Shown here in pieces: positions 1 to 6,212 of a DNA stretch of 10,248 bases. How positions within the stretch are numbered: position 1 is the first letter of the stretch; every line of letters starts with the position of its first letter. The DNA comes from Anaerolineales bacterium (GTDB taxonomy: Bacteria; Chloroflexota; Anaerolineae; Anaerolineales; E44-bin32), in contig WVZH01000326.1 in assembly GCA_011772595.1 (NCBI GenBank), forward strand, positions 3,525 through 13,772. Direction: 5' to 3'. The notes under the pieces were generated by a model. The model had not been told where the DNA came from. It saw only the letters and a program-made list of their open reading frames with translations, and made no database searches. A program made the translations under genes and the position numbers.

Positions 1-540
1 CAATCGGCGAAGCGCAGTAATCGCGACCTCTGAGAACAAACCCACTCCTAAGGTCCATATCAAACCTGTAATCACCGGACGCCGGATTTGATCCGGCATA
101 ATATTCACCGCGGCGCCAAGCAGCCCAGAGATGCTCGTAAGTATGATAAGGAGGAGGAATCCAAGACCTCCATTCAGGTTGAAAGTTAACATGTCACCCA
201 ATGTAGTTGTCATGTTGATCAGTCCCAGATCTTGGAGATCGATGTTCCGCACCATGAACACCAAGAGGATGATTGGCAGGACGGAGATCAGACCGACGAG
301 GAAGGCATTCACGAGCAAGACAGGACGTCGGAGTGCAGCGTTATTCCTAGCGAAGAGGTAGCCAATACCCATCGGCGCAGCAAAAACCAGAACGTACCCC
401 ACGCTAAGTACACCGTGGATAAGCTCTTTGCTGCTAAAGGTCTCGACCATGCCGATTACGCTCATGCCAAATGTAAGGCCGCCGGCCAACAGACCAAGGC
501 GGATCATGTCACGCCAATTGGAACGAATCGATTCAAGCAT
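1..540 (-). CDS. livM: LivM-type branched-chain amino-acid ABC permease, N-terminal part (cut by left edge)
   Basis: An open frame of 180 codons runs leftwards from the ATG at 540-538 to the window edge without a stop. The 5' end is complete and the 3' end is missing. The visible part is strongly hydrophobic, with about five membrane segments (roughly residues 14-34, 40-63, 75-98, 124-147 and 155-175) separated by short charged loops. It starts 11 nt after the livH stop, and a Shine-Dalgarno-like GAGGTAG overlaps that stop, so it is cotranscribed with livH. By position (livK-livH-next gene) and topology it should be the second membrane subunit of the importer. The conserved LivM permease core is not yet reached after 180 residues, so this looks like a long form with an N-terminal membrane extension. 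The LivM call rests mainly on operon order; an unrelated membrane protein is less likely but not excluded. Confidence 0.72.
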   Translation of the reverse strand, partial: MLESIRSNWRDMIRLGLLAGGLTFGMSVIGMVETFSSKELIHGVLSVGYVLVFAAPMGIGYLFARNNAALRRPVLLVNAFLVGLISVLPIILLVFMVRNIDLQDLGLINMTTTLGDMLTFNLNGGLGFLLLIILTSISGLLGAAVNIMPDQIRRPVITGLIWTLGVGLFSEVAITALRRL

Positions 541-551
541 CGCTATCTACC

Positions 552-1616
552 TCACGCTTTCTTCTCAGCAAGTTTCTCGCCCATGATACCCTGTGGTCGG
601 AACATGAGCACCAGGACCAGCATCGTGAAGGCAATCACATCCTTGAGTTGATAGGCTGCCGGAACACCCAATCCCTCCAGGAACAAGTTTGGGCCAACGG
701 ATTCGAAGATTCCCAAGAAAAGCCCACCCAGCATGGCGCCTGGGATGCTGCCGATACCTCCTAATACAGCCGCGGTGAAAGCCTTCAGTCCTGGCAGGAA
801 GCCCATAAAGAACCATATGCCTTGGGGTTGATAGAGCCCCCTGGCCACACCAGCTGCACCGGCTAGGATCCCGCCTAGGGCAAACGTAATCATGATTACG
901 TGATCGACATTGATGCCCATCAACGCCGCGATCTCCTTATCTTCGGATACGGCTCGCAAAGACTTGCCAGTTTTGGTTCGTTCGACGAAAAGCCAGAGAC
1001 CGAACATCATCAACACTGCGGCCACAAACACAACCACCTGCACGATTTGAATTGTGGCACCCCCAATGGTCATCTGCCCCCACATCCGTCCAAACTCCGG
1101 GTAGGTGTGGAAGGCAGAACCATAAAGACCTCGGAAGATGTATTGTAATGCGAAGGAAGCGCCAATCGCTGTGATTAAGGGCACCAATCGAGGCGAGCCT
1201 CTCAAGGGGCGGTAAGCAACGCGTTCGAGGATTACAGCTACACCACCCGACACGATCATCGATACGAAGAGTAAGAGCGCGAGCATCGGGAGCGGATATC
1301 GCTCTGCGAGGGCATACTGGGCGAGGGCTTCCGCCACCAAAGTGGAGGTAAAAGCCCCGGCCATATATACCTCCCCGTGAGCGAAATTGATCATCAGCAG
1401 AACGCCATAGACCAGCGTGTAGCCGATTGCGATCAGGGCGTAGATGCTGCCTTGCGCCAACCCGGCAATAATGAGGCTCAACCAGGTCTCGGGAGAGTAT
1501 TTGGCCATCTGTAGGGAGCGGATAGATCCATACACGATGAGAGCGATCACTCCGATCCGGAGAACCCACAGGAACAGATCGATCCAAGATAAGCGCTCAA
1601 AGAATTGTCGACGCAT
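552..1616 (-). CDS. livH: LivH, branched-chain amino-acid ABC transporter permease
   Basis: This 354-residue polytopic membrane protein is one half of the inner-membrane channel of a LIV-type importer. The family core begins near residue 47 with AGLAQGSIYALIAIGYTLVY and INFAHGE (51-82). The cytoplasmic ATPase-contacting loop is at about 213-240 (RTKTGKSLRAVSEDKEIAAL followed by MGINVDHV). The conserved GLKAFTAAVLGGIGSIPGA lies at 276-294, and RPQGI precedes the C-terminus. E. coli LivH is about 308 residues; the excess here is an N-terminal extension with one extra hydrophobic segment at about 13-35. The ATG at 1616 has GAGGAG at 1635-1630, a rather long 13-nt spacing. livK lies 147 nt upstream with a strong hairpin in the gap, and livM follows after 11 nt. 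Family assignment is secure; the exact substrate (Leu/Ile/Val, other amino acids, amides or urea) cannot be read from the permease. Confidence 0.95.
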   Translation of the reverse strand: MRRQFFERLSWIDLFLWVLRIGVIALIVYGSIRSLQMAKYSPETWLSLIIAGLAQGSIYALIAIGYTLVYGVLLMINFAHGEVYMAGAFTSTLVAEALAQYALAERYPLPMLALLLFVSMIVSGGVAVILERVAYRPLRGSPRLVPLITAIGASFALQYIFRGLYGSAFHTYPEFGRMWGQMTIGGATIQIVQVVVFVAAVLMMFGLWLFVERTKTGKSLRAVSEDKEIAALMGINVDHVIMITFALGGILAGAAGVARGLYQPQGIWFFMGFLPGLKAFTAAVLGGIGSIPGAMLGGLFLGIFESVGPNLFLEGLGVPAAYQLKDVIAFTMLVLVLMFRPQGIMGEKLAEKKA

Positions 1617-1681
1617 TTTGGTTTCTATTCTCCTCAGGTCTTATTTGGAATCAGAAAACGAATAATAAAAGATTGCTTTAG

Positions 1682-1714
1682 ATGAGCCAGGGGCTCCCTG
1701 TTCCCCTGGCTCAT
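1682..1714 (-). terminator. Perfect 12-bp hairpin between livK and livH (partial terminator or mRNA-stabilising stem)
   Basis: ATGAGCCAGGGG (1682-1693) and CCCCTGGCTCAT (1703-1714) are perfect reverse complements around a 9-nt loop. The hairpin starts 49 nt after the livK stop and ends 65 nt before the livH start. Read on the minus strand the stem is followed by A/T-rich sequence, but the first T-run (1670-1667) comes about 11 nt after it. It is therefore not a textbook intrinsic terminator. Such stems after a binding-protein gene often raise its mRNA level relative to the permeases, by partial termination or 3'-end protection. That role is inferred here; the stem itself is seen directly. Confidence 0.55.
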
Positions 1715-1763
1715 TTCAAGATCTCAGTAGTTAAGGTCAGAACTCAGGGAGTTCAGCTTCCCA

Positions 1764-3035
1764 TTAGGGTGTCCACACAACCGGCGGGTGGACTCCCATT
1801 TGGTAGACGTCCTCAGTAGCGATCCAATCGGCGTCAACCTGGAAGATCGCCAAGGCCTCGCCTGTGGCGCAGTCGCCACGGTAATTGACGCCAGGTTCCA
1901 ATGCCTTCGGAGCACACGAGAGGGTGCCAGTAAGACCTTCATAGCCAGACGTTTCTTCAACTGCATCACGCAGAGCTTGGCGGCCGATGTGCAGCGTGCC
2001 ATCGTCATCTACGACAGCCACCTTTTCGATGGCGGCTAACAGGATATTGAAGCCGTCGTAACCATGCTCGCCGAACGGTCCTGGTGGCAGTTCTCCGTGC
2101 ATATCCTGGTACCTGCTCAGGAACTCTTGGGCTTCTGCACCGGTTAGGTATGGACCGGACAGGTACATCCCCAGCGCGCCCTCGCCTGTCGAAGGTGCGA
2201 AGGTCGATACCGTCAAACCATCCGCGCCAAACAGAGTCGTATTCTCCAACCCCGGAATTTCTACGGACTGAGCGGCGATGAAGTTGCCCTCCGGTTCGAA
2301 GATGGGGAAGTAGAGTACGTCTGGAGGGTTAGCCGCGATCGTGGTCAGGACGGGTCGCATGTCTGTGTCGCCCTTGTTGACCGCCTCGAATGCCAAGATC
2401 TCCCCTCCAAGATCCTCAAAGGAATTAAGGAAAGCTTGGGCGAGTCCTTCGGTGTATGGGTCACCGTCGTGGATGGCGGACGCCGAACGCAAACCCAGTT
2501 GCTCATAGGCGAAACGAGCCGCTACTGCGCCCTGGAAAAGGTCATTGTGCGCCGTGCGGAAGTACCCCGGCATCCAGGTCTCGTTCGGATTTGTCAGCTT
2601 CGGTGAGGTGTTCGCCTGTGAGATGATGGTCAACCCTGCCTCACTGATGGTTGCCATAGCCGCTGTCATGGCGCTGGAACAGGTGGTTCCGATGACGCCA
2701 ACGATTGTGGGATCTGCGGCGACTTTCAGGGCTGCTGCCTCTCCACCCTCGGCGCTGCATTGCGAGTCTTCACCCACCAGCTCGAGGTCGTGGCCGAGCA
2801 ATTTGTTTCCACGCTCTGATGCAGCGAGGGTGATCGCGCCCTCGAGGGACTCACCATAAACGACGGCAGCGCCAGTCAGGGGTTGCATGTAGGCGATTTT
2901 GATCGGCTCATCCGGCGCAATGTCAACACAGCCGATGGCATCTTCACACACGTAGGGTTCCGCTGCCGGACCACAAGCAGCGAGGACCATGCTGAAAACG
3001 GCTAGTAGTGCCAATAATGCATGCTTGCGTTTCAT
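1764..3035 (-). CDS. livK: LivK/LivJ-type branched-chain amino-acid-binding lipoprotein
   Basis: A 423-residue extracytoplasmic solute-binding protein that captures amino acids for the LivH/LivM permease. Residues 1-20 form a lipoprotein signal peptide (MKRK, hydrophobic core, lipobox LAAC) with lipidation expected at Cys21. The mature part has the Peripla_BP_6 opening EPIKIAYMQPLTGAAVVYGE (43-62). Cys93 and Cys119 (DSQC and GTTCSS) match in context and spacing the disulfide pair known in E. coli LIV-BP. SQANTSPKLT corresponds to the LIV-BP ligand loop SPGATNPELT. Extra Cys pairs occur near the N-terminus (30, 36) and in the C-terminal segment (SCAP ... GDC), suggesting further disulfides. 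Length is above the roughly 370 usual for E. coli. The ATG at 3035 is chosen because it gives the signal peptide and follows a very strong Shine-Dalgarno. It is the first gene of the liv operon. Substrate is probably branched-chain amino acids, but related binding proteins take amides or urea. Confidence 0.94.
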   Translation of the reverse strand: MKRKHALLALLAVFSMVLAACGPAAEPYVCEDAIGCVDIAPDEPIKIAYMQPLTGAAVVYGESLEGAITLAASERGNKLLGHDLELVGEDSQCSAEGGEAAALKVAADPTIVGVIGTTCSSAMTAAMATISEAGLTIISQANTSPKLTNPNETWMPGYFRTAHNDLFQGAVAARFAYEQLGLRSASAIHDGDPYTEGLAQAFLNSFEDLGGEILAFEAVNKGDTDMRPVLTTIAANPPDVLYFPIFEPEGNFIAAQSVEIPGLENTTLFGADGLTVSTFAPSTGEGALGMYLSGPYLTGAEAQEFLSRYQDMHGELPPGPFGEHGYDGFNILLAAIEKVAVVDDDGTLHIGRQALRDAVEETSGYEGLTGTLSCAPKALEPGVNYRGDCATGEALAIFQVDADWIATEDVYQMGVHPPVVWTP

Positions 3036-3043
3036 GGAATCTT

Positions 3044-3054
3044 CCTCCTCCTCC
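3044..3054 (-). promoter_or_regulatory. Strong repeated Shine-Dalgarno of livK
   Basis: Reading leftwards, the sequence GGAGGAGGAGG lies 8 nt before the livK ATG. It offers several overlapping registers for pairing with the 16S rRNA tail. Such a strong site suits a binding protein made in excess over its permeases, and it fixes the livK start. Confidence 0.85.
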
Positions 3055-3142
3055 TAGATTCGGAATCATTTGTCACCGGTGTAAGAAGATATCTTAGCGT
3101 TTTGTGTACGTCTTCTTTTGGAATGATCCTCCTTTCACGGGC

Positions 3143-3161
3143 AGGTTAAATTGTTTAACCT
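3143..3161. promoter_or_regulatory. 19-bp inverted repeat in the liv leader (operator or RNA hairpin)
   Basis: AGGTTAAA and TTTAACCT are perfect 8-bp arms around a 3-bp centre. The site lies about 110 nt upstream of the livK start and about 70-85 nt downstream of the predicted liv transcription start. As DNA it has the size and symmetry of a dimeric repressor operator acting as a roadblock. As RNA it would form an 8-bp stem with a 3-nt loop. I do not recognise a specific regulator. Confidence 0.5.
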
Positions 3162-3165
3162 TCGA

Positions 3166-3187
3166 GCACGTAACCGTGCACGTAACC
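3166..3187. repeat. Tandem 10-bp repeat GCACGTAACC with 12-bp period
   Basis: GCACGTAACC occurs at 3166-3175 and again at 3178-3187, separated by GT. Within it GCACG (3166-3170) and CGTGC (3175-3179) are also complementary around TAAC. It lies 4 nt from the 19-bp inverted repeat, so the two may form one composite regulatory site in the liv leader. The spacing of slightly over one helical turn would place both copies on nearly the same DNA face. Confidence 0.5.
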
Positions 3188-3235
3188 ACAAATTTCCTAT
3201 TTCTGTCGCTTATTGTGAAGAGGGCACTCAAAGAT

Positions 3236-3263
3236 TGTATAATTTTCTACGTAGGAATGTCAA
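3236..3263 (-). promoter_or_regulatory. Sigma-70-type promoter of the liv operon
   Basis: On the minus strand a perfect -35 TTGACA (3263-3258) is followed after 16 nt by TATACA (3241-3236), a good -10. Transcription would start near 3229, giving a leader of about 190 nt before livK that contains the inverted and tandem repeats. No other minus-strand pair of comparable quality was seen between here and livK. Confidence 0.6.
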
Positions 3264-3358
3264 TCACTTTCTGAACATTGTTTGCGATGTTTGACGATCG
3301 GAAAGCGGGCTGAGTAAGGTAAATTCAGCTTGTGGTGCGTAATTCCTCTCCTTTTCCC

Positions 3359-3373
3359 GGGGCTAATAGCCCC
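3359..3373. other. Short GC hairpin in the divergent spacer
   Basis: GGGGCT (3359-3364) and AGCCCC (3368-3373) form a 6-bp stem with the 3-nt loop AAT. No T-run follows on either strand, so it is not an intrinsic terminator. It lies upstream of both predicted promoters and could be a protein-binding site or simply chance. Confidence 0.35.
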
Positions 3374-3398
3374 AGTCTATCACAAGAAGTCAATAAAT

Positions 3399-3424
3399 GG
3401 GAGAACATTTGCAGGTGTTCTTCC
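3399..3424. other. 9-bp inverted repeat upstream of the yraN promoter
   Basis: GGGAGAACA (3399-3407) and TGTTCTTCC (3416-3424) pair over nine positions, with one G-T at 3401/3422, around an 8-nt loop. The centre lies about 70 nt upstream of the yraN -35. The arrangement fits a dimeric regulator site or an old terminator. No T-run follows on either strand. Confidence 0.4.
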
Positions 3425-3478
3425 GCAAATTACTATTTAGCCTAGGGTTCTCAGCTCATTTCCTAATTCGGACGTCGT

Positions 3479-3507
3479 TTGACGGAATAGTTACGACAGT
3501 TTAGGAT
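3479..3507 (+). promoter_or_regulatory. Probable promoter of yraN-miaA
   Basis: TTGACG (3479-3484) and TAGGAT (3502-3507) are separated by an ideal 17 nt. The -35 matches consensus in 5 of 6 bases and the -10 in 4 of 6. A start near 3514 would leave a leader of about 60 nt before yraN. Confidence 0.5.
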
Positions 3508-3576
3508 ACTGACCACGCAGGTTCGTTGTGGTTACGTATTCACAAATAGGATTCCGACTCGGATCGGGAGTAGGTT

Positions 3577-3963
3577 GTGGGTAAATCGATGAATAAACAC
3601 CGCCTTGGCGCGTGGGGCGAAGGCGTAGCAGCGGAGTACCTGCGCGAGAAAGGCTATGAGATCCTTTCACGCAATTGGCGTTCGCCCGAAGGTGAGATCG
3701 ATCTGGTGGCTTTGGATGGCGATACGTTTGTGTTCGTAGAGGTGAGGACGCGGTCATCGGACACCTTCGGAACACCCGAGGAAAGCCTCACCCAGCGAAA
3801 GCGCCATCGTCTAAAGCTTGCAGGACTGGCATATCTGGATGCTATGCAAGCTTATGAATCCATGTGGCGTATCGACGTTGTGGCCATCGAAGTCACGTCT
3901 TCCGGTGCAGTAAAGCGATTGGATCATTATGAGGATGCAATCGATGGAAGTGTGAAGACATGA
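3577..3963 (+). CDS. yraN: YraN/UPF0102 family protein, nuclease-like fold
   Basis: A 128-residue cytoplasmic protein of the UPF0102 (YraN) family, which has a restriction-endonuclease-like fold but no settled cellular role. The family pattern is clear: HRLGAWGEGVAAEYL (8-22), GYEIL.RNWR, GEIDLVA (39-45), FVEVRTR (53-59) and LTQRKRHRL (71-79). The acidic residues of GEID and VEV correspond to the nuclease-fold core; Arg replaces the Lys often seen after VEV, as occurs elsewhere in the family. The GTG at 3577 is preferred because GGGAG (3566-3570) lies 6 nt upstream; the in-frame ATG at 3589 (MNKHRLG) is an alternative with a poorer ribosome site. The stop overlaps the miaA start as ATGA, so the two are translationally coupled. 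Start choice is the main uncertainty. Confidence 0.93.
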   Translation: MGKSMNKHRLGAWGEGVAAEYLREKGYEILSRNWRSPEGEIDLVALDGDTFVFVEVRTRSSDTFGTPEESLTQRKRHRLKLAGLAYLDAMQAYESMWRIDVVAIEVTSSGAVKRLDHYEDAIDGSVKT

Positions 3964-4892
3964 CGCGCACCCTACCCTCTCTCGTGGTCATCCTTGGCCC
4001 TACAGCTGTCGGAAAGACCGAGATCTCCATACAAGTTGCGGAGAAGGTTGATGCCGAGATCATTTCGATTGATTCGCGGTTGATCTATCGCGGGATGGAC
4101 ATAGGGACGGCTAAACCGACGCAAGAACAACGCAAGCGCGTACCGCATCATCTCATCGACGTCGCCGATCCACAGGAACCGTGGTCGCTGGCAGTGTTCC
4201 AGCGCGCAGCCTTGGATGCAATTAATGTCGTCATAAAGAGGGAGCGCCTTCCCATTCTCGTCGGTGGGACGGGGCAGTATCTCACCGCGATCGTGGAAGG
4301 GTGGTCGCCGCCGCCGAAGGCGGAAAGTGACGAGTTGAGAGACGGGCTGATAGCATTTGCGGAGACGGAGGGTTCGGAAGCCCTACATCAACGTTTAGCC
4401 GAGATCGATCCTGTATCGGCAGCGCGCATCGATCATCGGAATATTCGACGCGTGGCGCGCGCCTTGGAAATATTTCAAGTTAGCGGGATACCAGCCAGTG
4501 AGATTCGGGGGAAAAAGCCCCCACCATTCCGGGTGCTACGGGTAGGTCTGACCTTGCCGCGTGATGAACTCTATAACAAGATCGACGCCAGAATCGATGT
4601 CATGATTGCTGCTGGTCTGGTTGAAGAAGTCAAGAGTTTGATGGCCCGTGGCCTTTCAGCGCAAGACCCGGCAATGTCGGCGATCGGTTACCGGCAGATC
4701 ATCGATCACGTGACGGGGAAATTTAGCCTGGAGGAAGCCGTACGACGAATACGCAGAGCGACCCGCCAGTTCGTAAGGCAGCAGTCGAATTGGTTCCGGG
4801 CAGACGACCCGGGTATTCACTGGTTTGAAGTTGGTCCAAATACGGTGATATCGGTCGTGAAATGGATTGAAGGGTGGCGGCGGGGACGGTAA
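3960..4892 (+). CDS. miaA: MiaA, tRNA dimethylallyltransferase
   Basis: A 310-residue enzyme that transfers the dimethylallyl group of dimethylallyl diphosphate to N6 of A37 in tRNAs reading UNN codons, the first step towards ms2i6A. Motifs appear in order: P-loop GPTAVGKT (13-20), DSRLIYRGMDIGTAKP (38-53), HHLIDV (63-68), GGTGQYL (102-108), DPVSAARIDHRNIRR (150-164), IGYRQ (242-246) and the tRNA-contacting RQFVRQQSNWFR (269-280). All key residues of the family are present and the length is normal. The ATG overlaps the yraN stop by 4 nt, with GGAAG 9 nt upstream. It is the last gene of this short operon and converges with pit, leaving only 29 nt between the two stops and no clear terminator there. 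Confidence 0.97.
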   Translation: MTRTLPSLVVILGPTAVGKTEISIQVAEKVDAEIISIDSRLIYRGMDIGTAKPTQEQRKRVPHHLIDVADPQEPWSLAVFQRAALDAINVVIKRERLPILVGGTGQYLTAIVEGWSPPPKAESDELRDGLIAFAETEGSEALHQRLAEIDPVSAARIDHRNIRRVARALEIFQVSGIPASEIRGKKPPPFRVLRVGLTLPRDELYNKIDARIDVMIAAGLVEEVKSLMARGLSAQDPAMSAIGYRQIIDHVTGKFSLEEAVRRIRRATRQFVRQQSNWFRADDPGIHWFEVGPNTVISVVKWIEGWRRGR

Positions 4893-4921
4893 GTTTCAGA
4901 CGAGATTCTTACAGGGAATGA

Positions 4922-5896
4922 TTACAGAAAACGATTTAACAAGAGAAGGCTGACTGCGGACATGGCGGCGGTGAGTGGGATCGTGAGCAACCAAGTGGTG
5001 GCCATGTCCTTCAACACCTGCCAGCGGACCATGCTCATACGTTGACCGGCACCAACGCCCAGAATTGTAGAACTCATCACCTGCGTCGTGCTAACCGGCC
5101 CGCCGAGCAACGCAGCACCCAGGATCACCGAAGCGCCTGCCATTTGTGAGGTAAAACCGTGGATCGGGCGAATGCGGAAGAGCTTCCCACCCAACGTCCG
5201 AATCAACCGCCATCCCCCGAGTGCCGTGCCCAGCGCGATCGCCCCAGCGCATATGACAACAACCCAGTCCGGCACTGCAAAAGTGTCGAGAATTCCCATT
5301 AATACCAATCCGAGCGTGATGACCCCCATCGTTTTTTGGGCGTCGTTGGTGCCGTGGCTCAATGCCAATCCAATGAGCGTGGCAATTTGAAGACGTTTAA
5401 AGATGATGTTTACCTTGGGCGTTGCTTTACGCACAGCCCAAAGCGTTATTCGCATGATGATGAATCCAACGATCATACCGAGAAGAGGGGAGAAGAGCAA
5501 AACCAGGATAATCTTGATCAGGCCGGAAACCAGGATGACCTCGAGGCCGTTCGTGAGAACGGCTCCTCCGAGGAGCCCGCCGATGAGCGCATGGGATGAA
5601 GATGAAGGCAGGCCAAAATACCAGGTTGCTGCATTCCACAGGATGGCGGAGATCAATGCCGCCAGAACGACATTGAGGCTTAAAGCGGAGGTGTCTAAAA
5701 GACCATCTCCGATCGTTTTTGCCACGGCCAAGCCGAAAAGGAAGGGCCCTGCGAAGTGGGCGAGCGCTGCCAGGAGAAGTGCGACCCTGGGTTTGAGCGC
5801 CCGCGAAGAGATCACCGTGGCCACGATATTTGAACTGTCGTGGAAGCCATTGAGAAAGTCGAATAATAGCGCAAGTCCTAAAAGCAGGTAGATCAT
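4922..5896 (-). CDS. pit: PiT family inorganic phosphate permease
   Basis: A 324-residue polytopic membrane protein of the PiT (PF01384) family, which imports inorganic phosphate (often as metal-phosphate) with a cation. Both internally duplicated halves are recognisable: FDFLNGFHDSSNIVAT (12-27) with GLPSSSSHALIGGLLG (95-110), and LSHGTNDAQKTMG (179-191) with GGPVSTTQVMSSTILG (265-280). It ends with the conserved WQVLKDMATTWLLTIPLTA (292-310). About ten membrane segments are expected. The ATG at 5896 is the first possible start, since an in-frame TGA lies just two codons upstream. Its ribosome site is weak. In many bacteria a DUF47 (PhoU-like) gene precedes a pit of this type; none is next to it here. 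Sulfate transport is known for some relatives, so phosphate is likely but not proven. Confidence 0.94.
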   Translation of the reverse strand: MIYLLLGLALLFDFLNGFHDSSNIVATVISSRALKPRVALLLAALAHFAGPFLFGLAVAKTIGDGLLDTSALSLNVVLAALISAILWNAATWYFGLPSSSSHALIGGLLGGAVLTNGLEVILVSGLIKIILVLLFSPLLGMIVGFIIMRITLWAVRKATPKVNIIFKRLQIATLIGLALSHGTNDAQKTMGVITLGLVLMGILDTFAVPDWVVVICAGAIALGTALGGWRLIRTLGGKLFRIRPIHGFTSQMAGASVILGAALLGGPVSTTQVMSSTILGVGAGQRMSMVRWQVLKDMATTWLLTIPLTAAMSAVSLLLLNRFL

Positions 5897-5939
5897 GGTT
5901 CACACATCAGTACGGAAGGAGCTCATCGAGAAGCGACCA

Positions 5940-5956
5940 CATGGAGGATTTCCATG
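5940..5956. promoter_or_regulatory. CATGGA inverted repeat upstream of pit
   Basis: CATGGA (5940-5945) and TCCATG (5951-5956) are perfect 6-bp arms around 5 nt. A third copy, CATGGA, follows at 5970-5975. The group lies about 45-80 nt upstream of the pit start and could be an operator. It does not match a phosphate-box consensus that I know. Confidence 0.3.
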
Positions 5957-6068
5957 CCGGACCACGGTTCATGGAAGCCAGAGAAATGGCATTGGCTCAG
6001 TGTACCATAAAGTCTATTATCATTGGTCGGAGTGAAGCACTCTGGCGGCGAAAAACTTACAGACCTCA

Positions 6069-6112
6069 TCCTTCGACTGCGGACCACCCCGTGGGTGCTC
6101 CTCCGCTCAGGA
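6069..6112. repeat. Compound REP-like hairpin in the dppC-pit spacer
   Basis: Three nested pairings fold this stretch into one interrupted stem. The outer one is TCCT (6069-6072) with AGGA (6109-6112). The middle one is GCGGA (6079-6083) with TCCGC (6102-6106). The inner one is CACCC (6085-6089) with GGGTG (6093-6097), around the loop CGT. Such imperfect GC-rich stems containing CTTCGACT...GCTCAGGAC resemble dispersed intergenic repeats of some bacterial genomes, from memory. On the minus strand a run of five Ts (6055-6051) follows 13 nt later, so a terminator role is possible but not typical. Confidence 0.45.
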
Positions 6113-6212
6113 CGACTGTGACTTTTCCCCATCCTGGGCTCTGTCAAAGGATTTGTGCTTAAAAATAGTTATCCCTCTGTTGATTCTTGTATCAAGACAG
6201 CTCTAATCGCGC

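Larger units (their letters stand above)
3056..3576. other. Divergent non-coding control region between livK and yraN
   Basis: About 520 nt without a convincing gene, between the leftward liv operon and the rightward yraN-miaA operon. It is more A/T-rich than the flanking genes. From left to right it holds: the liv leader with the palindrome AAGATATCTT (3086-3095); a 19-bp inverted repeat (3143-3161); a tandem 10-bp repeat (3166-3187); a leftward promoter (3236-3263); hairpins at 3359-3373 and 3399-3424; and a rightward promoter (3479-3507). A rightward TATAAT (3238-3243) overlaps the leftward -10, but its best -35 (TTGTGA, 3213-3218) is 19 nt away, so a second rightward promoter there is doubtful. 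Confidence 0.7.
5897..6212. other. Non-coding spacer between the importer operon and pit
   Basis: This 316-nt stretch shows no convincing gene; the short open frames in it run through the hairpins and lack ribosome sites. It holds a compound REP-like hairpin (6069-6112) and a CATGGA inverted repeat near pit (5940-5956). Just after dppC there is a weak stem: CTG plus TTGAT (6177-6184) against ATCAA and CAG (6191-6200). On the minus strand this stem is followed, 11 nt on, by five Ts (6165-6161), so it is a possible poor terminator for the importer operon. A minus-strand GATAAT (6021-6016) could be a pit -10, but I see no matching -35. Confidence 0.55.

Noticed and set aside
3036..3080. Tiny leader frame starting GTG upstream of livK and ending in a TGA that overlaps the livK ATG
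   Set aside because: It has about 14 codons, no ribosome site, and four consecutive AGG codons that are simply the livK Shine-Dalgarno read as codons. The overlap is probably chance.
3238..3243. Rightward TATAAT as a second yraN promoter
   Set aside because: The best -35 (TTGTGA) is at a poor 19-nt distance, and the hexamer overlaps the better leftward -10.
4889..4912. Hairpin (GTAAG/CTTAC) between the convergent miaA and pit genes as a shared terminator
   Set aside because: The stem has only 5 bp with internal mismatches, overlaps the miaA stop and has no T-run on either side.
5923..6162. Open frames of about 73 codons on both strands in the dppC-pit spacer
   Set aside because: Both run through the compound hairpin, lack ribosome sites and have no recognisable composition or family. 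They are more likely chance.
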